From Nitrospira sp. SG-bin1 (GTDB lineage Bacteria; Nitrospirota; Nitrospiria; Nitrospirales; Nitrospiraceae), in assembly GCA_002083365.1 (NCBI GenBank), contig LVWS01000031.1, positions 1 to 64,000 of the forward strand: a DNA stretch of 64,000 nucleotides. Reading direction: 5' to 3'. Within the stretch, counting starts at the first letter, position 1, and every line of letters starts with the position of its first letter. Shown piece by piece: positions 42,838 through 52,277 of this stretch. Below the pieces are notes generated by a model. It did not search any database and was not told the origin of the DNA. It worked only from the letters and a program-made list of their open reading frames with translations. The position numbers and the translations under genes are program-made.

Positions 42838-43500
42838 ATGATGTTGCAGAAGCAAGGTGCCGCCATTCTGGCAGCCGTTGCGCTGGTAGCCGGTCTGGCT
42901 TCAACCGCCTCGGCTATTGAGTCATTTCAAGAACGATTCGAATGGGGTGACATGAGCAAACCGACCACCATTCAAGGTCGGGTGATCATCCTAGATCCCT
43001 ACGATGAAGCCGTCTGGATCAACACTGCTGTCTTTGGAGGGAACGCCGAGAGCGGGTTGTATTGGCAAAAGGTTCACCCGGGTAAAACGCTGAAGTTCTA
43101 TGCCGATAAGTCTGCTTGGCAAGAACTGAAAAAGATGGGCCGTTCTCATGCCGGACCTGCAGCGGCGAAAGAGGTTCCTCCCGGCAGCACGACGGATTTG
43201 ATCGAATTCGTCGCGACGGAAACGGAACAAAATCATCGGGTCATTTCATCGGTGAAGAGAATTCCGGAGGTATCCGGTTCGGTGGGCAAGCCGCTGAGTA
43301 TTTCCGCGCTTCGCTTGAAGGAGTGCGCGGGGAAAAGCGAATTTGATTCGGCTTGTGCCAAAGGCATGGCAAGTCTTAACAGCTCGCCGGTGACGCCGGA
43401 TGGAAGCAATGTCGGCATGCAGTATGATGTGATGCTTCCCGGGGGGAAAACCGTCGGGGGGTTGATCCATTCGACCGCACCATATAATCAAGCGCACTGA
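42838..43500 (+). CDS. Secreted protein of unknown function 2
   Basis: 220 residues from ATG 42838, with CGAAGGAGG nine bases upstream. Signal peptide MMLQKQGAAILAAVALVAGLASTASA. It is 41 bases after the previous gene. The mature protein has a repeated beta-type pattern (TTIQGRVIILDPYDEAVWINTAVF) and two Cys late (LKECAGKSEFDSACAKG). No family recognised; likely periplasmic or surface partner of the preceding protein. Confidence 0.7.
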   Translation: MMLQKQGAAILAAVALVAGLASTASAIESFQERFEWGDMSKPTTIQGRVIILDPYDEAVWINTAVFGGNAESGLYWQKVHPGKTLKFYADKSAWQELKKMGRSHAGPAAAKEVPPGSTTDLIEFVATETEQNHRVISSVKRIPEVSGSVGKPLSISALRLKECAGKSEFDSACAKGMASLNSSPVTPDGSNVGMQYDVMLPGGKTVGGLIHSTAPYNQAH

Positions 43501-43515
43501 AAGCTTCCGAATAGA

Positions 43516-43556
43516 ACGGGCGGCATCCCCCCAACAGGAGATGCCGCCCGTTTCAT
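43516..43556 (+). terminator. Terminator after secreted-protein pair
   Basis: AACGGGCGGCAT and ATGCCGCCCGTT, separated by about 14 bases, then TTCATTTT. It may serve both this gene and the convergent mutS. Confidence 0.85.
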
Positions 43557-43582
43557 TTTGGCAGCCGCATCCCTGATTAGGA

Positions 43583-46234
43583 TCATCGACCGGATGGATT
43601 GTCGCTGCCAGAGATTACCATGCGTTGCAGTTCGGCGAGGCGATTCAATGCGTCAAGCGGCGTCATGGAAAACAAGTCGATCTGTTTGACTTCCTCGATG
43701 ATCGGGTGGGGTTGGGGAAGAGGCTCAGACCCCATGGGAAGCGGTTCCTGAATCAACGTCGAGCGAGTCGCCTCCGGCAATTCAAGCTGCGACAGCACTG
43801 TTTGCGCACGGAGGATGACCTCGGTGGGGAGCCCCGCCAGTTTGGCCACGTGAATCCCGTAACTTCGATCCGCTTTGCCCGCCACGATTTTCCTGAGAAA
43901 CACGACGTCCCCGCCGCGTTCCTGAACGGCCACGCGATAATTCTTGATCCCGGTCCGCTGGTATTCCAACTGTGTCATTTCATGGTAATGGGTGGCGAAC
44001 AATGTACGGGCGCCTAACCGTGCGCGGTCGTGGATATGTTCCGCGATCGCCCAGGCGAGACTCAGACCATCGTAGGTGCTTGTCCCTCGTCCGATTTCAT
44101 CCAACAGAATCAGGCTTCGTCGAGTCGCGTGTTGAAGGATATTCGCCGTCTCAACCATTTCGACCATGAACGTGCTCTGGCCCCCGGCCAGATTGTCCGC
44201 GGCGCCCACGCGGGTGAAGATGCGATCGGTCAATCCGATTCGGGCGTCCGCGGCCGGCACGAAGCTCCCTATTTGTGTCATCAGGACAATGAGGGCGACC
44301 TGGCGAAGATAGGTGCTTTTGCCGGCCATGTTTGGCCCGGTAATGATCAGCAGTCGATTCTGATCGAGATCCAACGTGGTATCGTTCGGGACGAAGACCG
44401 AATCGGCACAGAGCCGCTCGACCACGGGGTGACGACCCTCTTGTATGGAGATGGCGCCTCCGTCGATAATCGTCGGTTTCGTATACCGATGCAGAGCGGC
44501 GGCCTCGGCCAATCCGGCTAGAACATCGATGAGCGAAAGAATGGTCGCCATGGCGTCCAATCGATGGGCTTCCTTCGCCAACCGTGTGCGAAGCTGAACA
44601 AAGATCTCCTGCTCGCGCGCGAGCAGTCTGACATCCGCTCCGGTGACACGTTCCTCCAGTTCTTTCAGCTCCGCGGTCATGAATCGTTCGGCATTGACCA
44701 AGGTCTGCTTGCGAATGTAGTCGGCGGGGACGCGGGCCAGATTGGCTTTGGTGATCTCGATATAATAGCCGAACACCTGATTGTAGCGGACCTTCAAGGA
44801 TTCGATGCCGGTTCGATTCCGCTCTTGCGTCTCAATCGCGGCGATCCAACTTTTTCCTTCCTTGCTGGTCTTGCGCAACTCGTCAACGACCGGATCATAC
44901 CCTTCCTTGAAGATGTTCCCATCGCGAAGGGAAACCGGAGCATCTGGCTGAATGGCTTGTTCAATCAGATCGTACAGGTCCTGGCCGTTGTCCCATGAGG
45001 CTTGTGCCTCAAGGAACAACTGACTCCGGAGCGGAGTCAGCTGGAGCGAGATCTCCGGTAAGATCGACATGGATTGTTTGAGAGCCAGAAGCTCTCGTGG
45101 ACCGGCCAGGCCGAGTACGAGGCGACTGCCCAGCCGCGCGATGTCCTGAATCTCCCGCAAGCCGGCCCGTAAGGCGGTCCTCAGCTGCATGTGGTTCCTG
45201 AGTTCCTCCACCGCGTCCAATCGAAACTGAATGTGATCACGACGGAGTAACGGTCTCACCAGCCATTGGCGCAGGAGTCGGCTTCCCATGGCGGTGGTGG
45301 TTCGATCCAGCACGCTCAACAGCGTGGTTGGTTTCGACCCAGATGCGGTCCCGTCCGGTACGAAGGGCTTGAGGAGTTCAAGATTACGGATGGTCGTTCC
45401 GTCCAGGCGCATGAAGTCATCCTGAGACCGGACCATGAATCGGCGAACATGGCCCAGGGACACCGTCGGGTGGGTCTCGCGGAAATAAGAAAGGACCGCG
45501 CCGGCAGCGCGATTCGCGGCTGGGAAATCAGCGCATCCCAAGGACTCCACCGTCGGTACGCGGAAGTGCTCGCTCAAGATACGATCGGACGACGGTTGGC
45601 TGAACGATGCCGGTGGTCGCTCACACAGGCGTGCGCCCGCGATCCGCCCGATCCACGCGGAGCATTGCGGAACAAGGTCCGCGGAGACGAGCACTTCACG
45701 GGGCTCCAGTCGAGCGAGTTCATTCAATAATTGGGTGACGGCCTGAGTGCCGAGAAACTCCATCCCCCAAAATTCGCCTGTTGAAACCTCAAGGACAGCC
45801 AACCCCATGGGAAGTTCAGAAGCCGTGTCAGGAACGGCAAGCGCGGCGAGATAGTTGAGCTCCGAAGGAGTGAGAAATTCCGTATCGACGAGTGTGCCGG
45901 GCGTATACAGTCGAACGACTTCTCGCCGGACCAAGCCTTTGGCGACCTTGGGATCTTCGACTTGCTCGCACAATGCGACGATGCGGCCGGCCTTCAATAA
46001 CTTGGCAATATAGCCGGTCGCAGCATGATAGGGGACACCGCAAAGGGGGACAGGCTGGGAGCTGTGCTTGTCGCGCGACGTGAGGGCGATCGACAAGAGT
46101 CGGGATGCCTCTTGTGCATCCTCGTAGAACATCTCATAAAAATCGCCGACCCGAAAAAACAGTATGGCTTCCGGGTATCCGCGTTTGATATCCCGATATT
46201 GCTTCATGAGCGGGCTCAGGGCGGCATCACTCAT
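43583..46234 (-). CDS. mutS: DNA mismatch repair protein MutS
   Basis: 883 residues on the minus strand. FFRVGDFYEMF near the start is the mismatch-binding Phe-x-Glu loop; GPNMAGKSTYLRQ (Walker A, about 640), LLDEIGRGTSTYDGLSLAWA and THYHEMTQLE are the ATPase motifs. Recognises mispairs and recruits MutL. Length is normal. It overlaps the preceding lapA-like gene by 8 bases, showing one transcript. Confidence 0.97.
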   Translation of the reverse strand: MSDAALSPLMKQYRDIKRGYPEAILFFRVGDFYEMFYEDAQEASRLLSIALTSRDKHSSQPVPLCGVPYHAATGYIAKLLKAGRIVALCEQVEDPKVAKGLVRREVVRLYTPGTLVDTEFLTPSELNYLAALAVPDTASELPMGLAVLEVSTGEFWGMEFLGTQAVTQLLNELARLEPREVLVSADLVPQCSAWIGRIAGARLCERPPASFSQPSSDRILSEHFRVPTVESLGCADFPAANRAAGAVLSYFRETHPTVSLGHVRRFMVRSQDDFMRLDGTTIRNLELLKPFVPDGTASGSKPTTLLSVLDRTTTAMGSRLLRQWLVRPLLRRDHIQFRLDAVEELRNHMQLRTALRAGLREIQDIARLGSRLVLGLAGPRELLALKQSMSILPEISLQLTPLRSQLFLEAQASWDNGQDLYDLIEQAIQPDAPVSLRDGNIFKEGYDPVVDELRKTSKEGKSWIAAIETQERNRTGIESLKVRYNQVFGYYIEITKANLARVPADYIRKQTLVNAERFMTAELKELEERVTGADVRLLAREQEIFVQLRTRLAKEAHRLDAMATILSLIDVLAGLAEAAALHRYTKPTIIDGGAISIQEGRHPVVERLCADSVFVPNDTTLDLDQNRLLIITGPNMAGKSTYLRQVALIVLMTQIGSFVPAADARIGLTDRIFTRVGAADNLAGGQSTFMVEMVETANILQHATRRSLILLDEIGRGTSTYDGLSLAWAIAEHIHDRARLGARTLFATHYHEMTQLEYQRTGIKNYRVAVQERGGDVVFLRKIVAGKADRSYGIHVAKLAGLPTEVILRAQTVLSQLELPEATRSTLIQEPLPMGSEPLPQPHPIIEEVKQIDLFSMTPLDALNRLAELQRMVISGSDNPSGR

Positions 46235-46571
46235 CGGCGAGGTCTCTCGTGGACTCCATGTGCGCGGCGGTGTGAGTTCGTCCGGACATCTTCTCCAGTG
46301 ATTCCCGAAGTCGCTCCAGGTTCACTTCGGCTTCCTGTAGGGCTTTCGTTTTTCGCCGAAGATCGATGCGCCCTCGTATCCAAGGAGGAAACAACAAGAT
46401 CGCTGCAACCAAAAGGCCGACGACAAATCCGGCCATGATGGGCTTGTAAATAGGAGTGGAAGCTTCGAGCAATCCGAAGAAATACCGGAGGGTCACCTCC
46501 TGTTCTTGATTCTGAAGAAAGAAAGCCAACGAAAGGAGCACAAGAATACCGATCAGAATAAGGCGAGTCAT
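46227..46571 (-). CDS. LapA/DUF1049-domain membrane protein
   Basis: 114 residues. Two membrane helices (MTRLILIGILVLLSLAFFLQNQEQEVTLRYF and GFVVGLLVAAILLFPPW) followed by a short coiled coil. This is the lipopolysaccharide-assembly LapA-domain pattern (DUF1049). Overlaps mutS by 8 bases and tsaE by 4. Confidence 0.82.
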   Translation of the reverse strand: MTRLILIGILVLLSLAFFLQNQEQEVTLRYFFGLLEASTPIYKPIMAGFVVGLLVAAILLFPPWIRGRIDLRRKTKALQEAEVNLERLRESLEKMSGRTHTAAHMESTRDLADE

Positions 46572-47110
46572 GGCGGCGAAGCCTTTCTGCCGGTTCGGGA
46601 GTTCAAGTCGGATGATCGAACGGCCGGATGCCAGACTTCGCTGAGGCGTGCGAGCAGTGAGCGAGCGAGCGGACCTCGTGCGTCCAGCCGGATGATTCTG
46701 GTCCTCCTGGTCCGATGATCAATCCGCACGTCTAGGCGGTCTTCCGGAAGCCACCGGGGAAACCGGTCCGCCCACTCAATGGCGACGGCACAGTCGTCCG
46801 CAAGATAATCCGCCAGTCCAATCGACTCAATTTCATGGGACTTCTGCAACCGGTAGAGGTCCATGTGAATGAGAGGGAGCCGACCCTGGTATGTATGAAC
46901 AATCATGAATGTCGGGCTGGTGACGGTGCCGGCCGGTATTCCGGCACCGGCGGCGATCCCGCGAACCAGCGCGGTCTTGCCGACGCCCAATTCACCGATC
47001 AAGGCGAGCACCTCCCCACCGTGAAGCAGTCGGCCAATGGCGTTCCCGAACGACTCTGTCTCACCGGGGGACGAGAGAAGAAAGTCCAAAGAATTGCCCG
47101 ATATCGCCAT
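46568..47110 (-). CDS. tsaE: tRNA threonylcarbamoyladenosine biosynthesis ATPase TsaE
   Basis: 180 residues from ATG 47110; the frame extends upstream into the nnrDE gene but the family start is MAISGNSLDF. GELGVGKTALVRG is Walker A, SPTFMIVHTYQG and HMDLYRL are family motifs. ATPase that helps TsaB/TsaD make t6A37. C-terminus is longer and basic (TRIIRLDARGPLARSLLARL). Confidence 0.93.
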   Translation of the reverse strand: MAISGNSLDFLLSSPGETESFGNAIGRLLHGGEVLALIGELGVGKTALVRGIAAGAGIPAGTVTSPTFMIVHTYQGRLPLIHMDLYRLQKSHEIESIGLADYLADDCAVAIEWADRFPRWLPEDRLDVRIDHRTRRTRIIRLDARGPLARSLLARLSEVWHPAVRSSDLNSRTGRKASPP

Positions 47111-47120
47111 GGACACACCC

Positions 47121-48716
47121 TCACAGGGGATCGTTCCATATGGCGTTGGTCTCGTGCGGGGAGATCTCCTGCATGAGCTTGAGGGCATAAGGAATTTCCT
47201 CAATTATGTCTCCGGCGACCAATCCGGCTTGTCCTTTTTTGGCAGCGGCCAAATCACCGGAGGCTCCGTGCAGATAGGTCGCGGCACAGGCCGCCTCCCA
47301 GGAGGGTAAGCCTTGGGCCAAGAGCCCCACCAGCATGCCGGTCAACACATCACCTGATCCGGCTGTCGCCATCCCTGGATTACCGGTCGGACAAATAGCC
47401 ACGGCTCCGTCCGGTCTGGCAATGACCGTCCGGGCCCCTTTCAAAACGACGAAGATGCCTCGTTCTCGCGCGAAACGGGTGGCCGTGCCGATTCGATCGT
47501 TGTTGACGGTCTGAGCCGTGGCGTCCGCCTCCAGCCGAGCCATCTCTCCCGGATGAGGTGTGATGATCGGCGGTGTTTTGCACGACGCCAGGAGCGCTGT
47601 CCTCCCGGTCAAGGCGTTCAAGGCATCGGCATCCAGAACCGTGGGCCGGTCAATTTGTTTCATCAAGGCCTGGACCAGTTCAACCGTTTCGTGGTGAGTG
47701 GATAAGCCCGGACCGAGGGCGACAGCGGTTCGTGCCTCCATGAATGCGACGAGTCGATCCAGGGCGGTCCGGGCAAAGGTGCGCGCTTTGGTTTCCGGCA
47801 TCGGCACCGTCATCGCTTCCAGGAGTTTGGCTTCCAAGATGTCGTTGACGCTGGCAGGAATGGCAACGGTCACGAGACCGGCGCCGACACGCAGGGCGGC
47901 CCGTGCGGTCATGGCGGCGGCTCCGGTTTTTCCCACGGAACCTGCGATGATGCCGACATGGCCGAAGGTACCTTTGTGGCTCGATCGCTGCCGACTCGGG
48001 AGGTATGAACGCACCGCCTGCGGCGTAATCAAGGTCGTGCGGCTCTCGACCGCGTCAATGTAAGCTGGGGGAATTCCTATGTCGACGAGAGTCACCTCCC
48101 CGACCAGATCAATCCCGTGATTTTGATAGAGACCCAACTTCGGAAGTCCAAAGGTCACGGTGAGGGAAGCCTGAACCGCTCGGCCAAGGATCGCGCCGGT
48201 ATCGGCATGGAGACCGGATGGAAGGTCGACCGCGACCACAGGGTGACCGGCTTCGTTGATACTGTCGATGGCCTCGGCATAACGCCCGGCGACCGCAGCG
48301 GAGAGTCCTGTTCCGAGAAGGGCGTCGATCAGGATGTCACTGTCCCGCAACAGAGCTTGCGCCTGAAGTTTGGAGGTATAGAGGAGGACGGACGATTTTC
48401 CTGCGCCGCGAACGAATTGCTTATACATCGCGGCTGCTTCACGACTCAATTCAGCAGGGGGCGTCATCGCGAGGACTCGCACGATCGCATGCCGCCGACG
48501 GAGGAGTCGGGCGGCGACGAATCCATCTCCTCCATTGTTGCCCTTGCCGCATACCACGGTCACCTTCTTGCCCCGGACTGGTCCGAACCGCTGCTCAAGG
48601 CGGGAGACAATGCCCGTTCCCGCACGTTCCATCAATGTGGTCGCCGGAATACGAGACTCCCTGATCGTGCGGCGGTCGAGCTCCTGCATCTGCGCGGCGG
48701 TAATGATCTTCATCAT
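47121..48716 (-). CDS. nnr: Bifunctional NAD(P)H-hydrate epimerase/dehydratase
   Basis: 531 residues. The N-terminal epimerase domain (about 1-220) has GKGNNGGDGFVAARLL; the C-terminal dehydratase domain has ITPHPGEMARLE and GNPGMATAGSGDVLTG. Repairs damaged NAD(P)H hydrates in the cytoplasm. Fused form is common. It lies between pdxJ and tsaE on the same strand. Confidence 0.95.
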   Translation of the reverse strand: MMKIITAAQMQELDRRTIRESRIPATTLMERAGTGIVSRLEQRFGPVRGKKVTVVCGKGNNGGDGFVAARLLRRRHAIVRVLAMTPPAELSREAAAMYKQFVRGAGKSSVLLYTSKLQAQALLRDSDILIDALLGTGLSAAVAGRYAEAIDSINEAGHPVVAVDLPSGLHADTGAILGRAVQASLTVTFGLPKLGLYQNHGIDLVGEVTLVDIGIPPAYIDAVESRTTLITPQAVRSYLPSRQRSSHKGTFGHVGIIAGSVGKTGAAAMTARAALRVGAGLVTVAIPASVNDILEAKLLEAMTVPMPETKARTFARTALDRLVAFMEARTAVALGPGLSTHHETVELVQALMKQIDRPTVLDADALNALTGRTALLASCKTPPIITPHPGEMARLEADATAQTVNNDRIGTATRFARERGIFVVLKGARTVIARPDGAVAICPTGNPGMATAGSGDVLTGMLVGLLAQGLPSWEAACAATYLHGASGDLAAAKKGQAGLVAGDIIEEIPYALKLMQEISPHETNAIWNDPL

Positions 48717-48768
48717 GATGAATCGAACGTGGCGAACGGGCGGACCCGGCGGGTCGGCGGCATCAGGA

Positions 48769-49482
48769 TCAACCGAGCAAAGCCTTCATCTCTTTGACGG
48801 CCTGTACGAGACCGACGAGGACCGCCCGTGCGACGATACTGTGCCCGATGTTGTACTCGACGATTTCAGGAATATGCGTCAAGCGTTTGATGTTGCGATA
48901 ATTCAGCCCATGCCCGGCATTAACCCCGATGCCGAGCTTGTAGGCCAGCTTGGCGGCGTGGGTAATGGCTTCGAATTCCGCATCGGCTTCTTTGGAACGT
49001 GTGGCATTCGCATAACGACCGGTATGTAATTCCACAAAGTCAGCGGCGATTTTATGAGCGGCTCTGATCTGGTTCAGATCCGGCTCGACGAAGACACTGA
49101 CGGGAATCCCTCCATTATGCAAAAGGGCGACGATGTTCTGGATGCGATCGCGCTGCCCGGCGATATCGAGGCCCCCTTCAGTCGTAAGTTCCTGCCTCTT
49201 TTCCGGCACCAAGGTGACAAGGTCCGGTTTGATGTTCACGGCGATCTTCGCCATTTCCACATCGGCTGCCATTTCAAGGTCGAGCTTAGTTCGGGCAATT
49301 TCGCGAAGGAGTTCCAGATCACGGTCTTGAATATGGCGCCGATCTTCCCGCAAGTGAACGACCAGACCGTCCGCTCCTGCCAGTTCCACCAGCACGGCAG
49401 CCGCCAAGGGATCCGGATCGGTTCCTCCACGCGCCTGCCGTAGCGTCGCCACATGGTCGATATTCACGCCAAGCCGGGCCAT
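48769..49482 (-). CDS. pdxJ: Pyridoxine 5'-phosphate synthase
   Basis: 237 residues starting MARLGVNIDHVATLRQARGG, the family signature. DGLVVHLREDRRHI and GVNAGHGLNYRN are also typical. It joins 1-deoxyxylulose 5-phosphate and 3-amino-1-phosphohydroxyacetone to make PNP. Normal length, first gene of the minus-strand group ending in mutS. Confidence 0.96.
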   Translation of the reverse strand: MARLGVNIDHVATLRQARGGTDPDPLAAAVLVELAGADGLVVHLREDRRHIQDRDLELLREIARTKLDLEMAADVEMAKIAVNIKPDLVTLVPEKRQELTTEGGLDIAGQRDRIQNIVALLHNGGIPVSVFVEPDLNQIRAAHKIAADFVELHTGRYANATRSKEADAEFEAITHAAKLAYKLGIGVNAGHGLNYRNIKRLTHIPEIVEYNIGHSIVARAVLVGLVQAVKEMKALLG

Positions 49483-49767
49483 CTACCCTCCTTTATCCGG
49501 TATCGAATCAGTCTGATCACGAGCGTATGAGACAGGTTTGAGTCAGCCACCGGTATTAGTAGCAGAAAGGAATGAGAGGGGGCAAGAACGGGGTGCGGGA
49601 CTACACGAAAAGAGAACGAAGACTCTGTCGTCGCCCAAAACGGGATAGAAAACGGGCAAATTGACTCGCCAAAAGCCCTCCATTAAAATAACCCCTCCCT
49701 GCATCCCTTCGCTCATTGACCGTGATGGGCCAATGGGGACACATCTGGCAACAGTCAAAGGAAGTTC

Positions 49768-50964
49768 ATGGGGTTAGGCGAAGGTTTTTATCGAATCAAG
49801 CGACTCCCGCCGTACGTCTTCGCACAGGTTCAGTCGCTCAAGCTCGAGGCTCGCCAGCGCGGGGAAGACATTATCGATTTTGGGATGGGAAATCCCGATC
49901 AACCGACCCCGCCTCATATCGTCGAGAAAATGATCGAGGCGGCTCGGAAAGCGAAAAATCATCGCTACTCGGCCTCGCGCGGCATCACGAAGCTGCGGCA
50001 TGCGATTTGTGGATGGTACAAGCGCAACTACGATGTCGATCTGGATCCGGAAACCGAAGCCATCGTGACGATCGGGTCCAAAGAAGGTCTTGCTCATCTG
50101 GCCTTGGCCATGATAGGTCCGGGGGATGTGGTCTTGACGCCGACGCCGACCTACCCCATCCACATGTACAGCTTCATCATCGCCGGCGGCGAGGTCCGCG
50201 GCATCGAGCTCCGACAGGACAGCGATTTTTTCGAAGATCTGACGCGCGTCTATCGGCAGACGTTTCCGAGGCCGAAGATTCTCGTGATCAATTTTCCGCA
50301 CAATCCCACCACGGCAGTGGTCAATTTGGATTTCTTTAAAAAGATCGTCGCGTTTGCCAAGGACCACAACGTCATCGTCATCCACGATCTCGCCTACGCC
50401 GATCTGGTGTTCGACGGCTACAAGGCTCCGAGTTTTCTTCAGATCCCGGGCGCGAAGGATTGCGGTGTGGAATTCTATACCTTGTCCAAAGCCTATAACA
50501 TGCCCGGTTGGCGGGTGGGTTTTTGTGTGGGAAACCCGGAGGTCGTCGGAGCCTTGGCAAAGATCAAAAGCTATCTCGACTACGGCATTTTCCAGCCGCT
50601 TCAAATCGCGAGCGTGATTGCCTTGAACGGTCCTCAGGACTGTGTCAAGGAGACCGTGCTTCGGTACCAGAAACGAAGAGATGTGCTGGTCGGCGGGCTG
50701 AACCGGATCGGGTGGCCGGTCGCGAGGCCCCTGGCCACGATGTTCGTGTGGGCGCGCATTCCCTTGCCCTATCGCCACATGGGATCATTGGAATTCTCGA
50801 AGCTCTTGCTCAAAGAGGCGAAAGTCGCCGTCTCTCCCGGGATCGGATTCGGCGAGGGCGGCGATGAATACGTGCGATTCGGCCTGGTCGAGAACGAACA
50901 TCGTACCAGGCAGGCCGTCAGGGGAATCCGCAAAGCCCTCAAGCTCGACGGGAGCGAAGAATGA
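49768..50964 (+). CDS. AlaC/DapL-like class I aminotransferase
   Basis: 398 residues. FGMGNPDQPTPPHIVEKM, TIGSKEGLAHLALAMIGPGD, NFPHNPTTA and TLSKAYNMPGWRVGF (PLP lysine in SKAY) place it in the AlaC/LL-diaminopimelate-type group. It overlaps hom by 4 bases. An alanine or glutamate-pyruvate aminotransferase is the likeliest activity; DapL cannot be excluded as lysine synthesis is linked to this cluster. Confidence 0.85.
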   Translation: MGLGEGFYRIKRLPPYVFAQVQSLKLEARQRGEDIIDFGMGNPDQPTPPHIVEKMIEAARKAKNHRYSASRGITKLRHAICGWYKRNYDVDLDPETEAIVTIGSKEGLAHLALAMIGPGDVVLTPTPTYPIHMYSFIIAGGEVRGIELRQDSDFFEDLTRVYRQTFPRPKILVINFPHNPTTAVVNLDFFKKIVAFAKDHNVIVIHDLAYADLVFDGYKAPSFLQIPGAKDCGVEFYTLSKAYNMPGWRVGFCVGNPEVVGALAKIKSYLDYGIFQPLQIASVIALNGPQDCVKETVLRYQKRRDVLVGGLNRIGWPVARPLATMFVWARIPLPYRHMGSLEFSKLLLKEAKVAVSPGIGFGEGGDEYVRFGLVENEHRTRQAVRGIRKALKLDGSEE

Positions 50965-52274
50965 AATCTCGGATCGGAGTCGGGATAGTCGGGTTCGGCA
51001 CGGTCGGCACCGGTGTCGCCAAGATTCTTTTGAACAATGCCGCCCTCATCGGCCGCCGCGCCGGGGTGCCGATCGACCTGGTTCGCGTGGCGGATGTGGA
51101 CATTGCAAGAGATCGCGGGGTCGCCTTGGCGCCGGGAATCCTGACCACCGACGTCACCCAAGTTCTGACGGACCCCAACATCGATATCGTGATCGAACTC
51201 ATCGGCGGATACGAGGCGGCGAAGCGGGTCATCTTGGACGCGATCGTCGCGGGGAAACATGTCGTCACCGCAAACAAGGCGCTCTTGGCCCTTCACGGAG
51301 AGGAGATTTTTGACGCCGCCACCCGCAACGCGGTGGACTTGGGGTTTGAAGCCAGCGTCGGCGGCGGGATCCCTGTGATTCGAGCGTTGACTGAGGGGTT
51401 GGCCGGCAATAGGATCGAATCCATCTACGGCATCATCAATGGAACGTCCAACTATATTTTATCGAGAATGACCCACGAGGGGCACAGCTTCAAGAAAGTG
51501 CTTCAAGATGCACAGCGAGCCGGGTATGCCGAGGCCGATCCGACCTTTGATGTCGCCGGAATCGATTCGGCGCATAAGCTCGCCATTCTGGTCAACCTAG
51601 CGTATGGAACCCCGGTCAACTTCAAGGAGATCTACACGGAAGGGATTACGGACATCACGCCGACCGATATCACCTACGCCAAGCAGTTTGGGTATACGAT
51701 CAAATTGCTGGGGATCGCCAAGCTCGTGGACGGCGCGATCGAGGCTCGGGTTCACCCCACCATGCTTCCCGCCGCGTCACCCATCGCCCAAGTCGAAGAC
51801 GTGTACAATGCCATACAACTGGTCGGCGATGCCGTCGGAGACGTGGTGCTGTATGGTCGAGGCGCGGGATCCATGCCGACGGGGAGCGCCGTGGTGAGCG
51901 ACGTGATTGCGATCGGCCGGAATCTGCTGAAAGGCGCGGTCGGTCGGGTGCCGGCGGCGTCGTTTCAACAGGATCAGCGGAGACCGCTCCGGCTACGATC
52001 GATGGAAGAAATCGGCTCGCTCTATTACCTGCGGTTCACGGTGGTGGATCGGCCCGGCGTGTTGGCGCAGATCGCTGGTGAATTGGGCCGCTGCGGGATC
52101 AGCATCTCTTCGATGGTGCAACAAGGACGTCGAGAAGGGCAGACGGTGCCGGTGGTGATCAAGACCCATATGGCCAAGGAACGGGACGTGCAAACCGCCC
52201 TCCGTGAAATCAACCGGCAGGCGTTCGTTTCCGAACCGACGATACTCATTCGAGTGGAAGGCAAGGACGAGTGA
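50961..52274 (+). CDS. hom: Homoserine dehydrogenase with ACT domain
   Basis: 437 residues. IVGFGTVGTGVAKIL is the NAD(P)-binding loop; GTSNYILSRMTHEG, the substrate domain and a C-terminal ACT domain (YYLRFTVVDRPGVLAQIAGELGRCGISI) follow. It makes homoserine; the ACT domain is for threonine feedback. Second gene of the threonine cluster. Confidence 0.96.
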   Translation: MKSRIGVGIVGFGTVGTGVAKILLNNAALIGRRAGVPIDLVRVADVDIARDRGVALAPGILTTDVTQVLTDPNIDIVIELIGGYEAAKRVILDAIVAGKHVVTANKALLALHGEEIFDAATRNAVDLGFEASVGGGIPVIRALTEGLAGNRIESIYGIINGTSNYILSRMTHEGHSFKKVLQDAQRAGYAEADPTFDVAGIDSAHKLAILVNLAYGTPVNFKEIYTEGITDITPTDITYAKQFGYTIKLLGIAKLVDGAIEARVHPTMLPAASPIAQVEDVYNAIQLVGDAVGDVVLYGRGAGSMPTGSAVVSDVIAIGRNLLKGAVGRVPAASFQQDQRRPLRLRSMEEIGSLYYLRFTVVDRPGVLAQIAGELGRCGISISSMVQQGRREGQTVPVVIKTHMAKERDVQTALREINRQAFVSEPTILIRVEGKDE

Positions 52275-52277
52275 TCC

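Noticed and set aside
49774..50778. Minus-strand frame (334 codons) opposite the AlaC-like gene
   Set aside because: Mirror frame of a gene with clear aminotransferase motifs; composition is typical of antisense reading.
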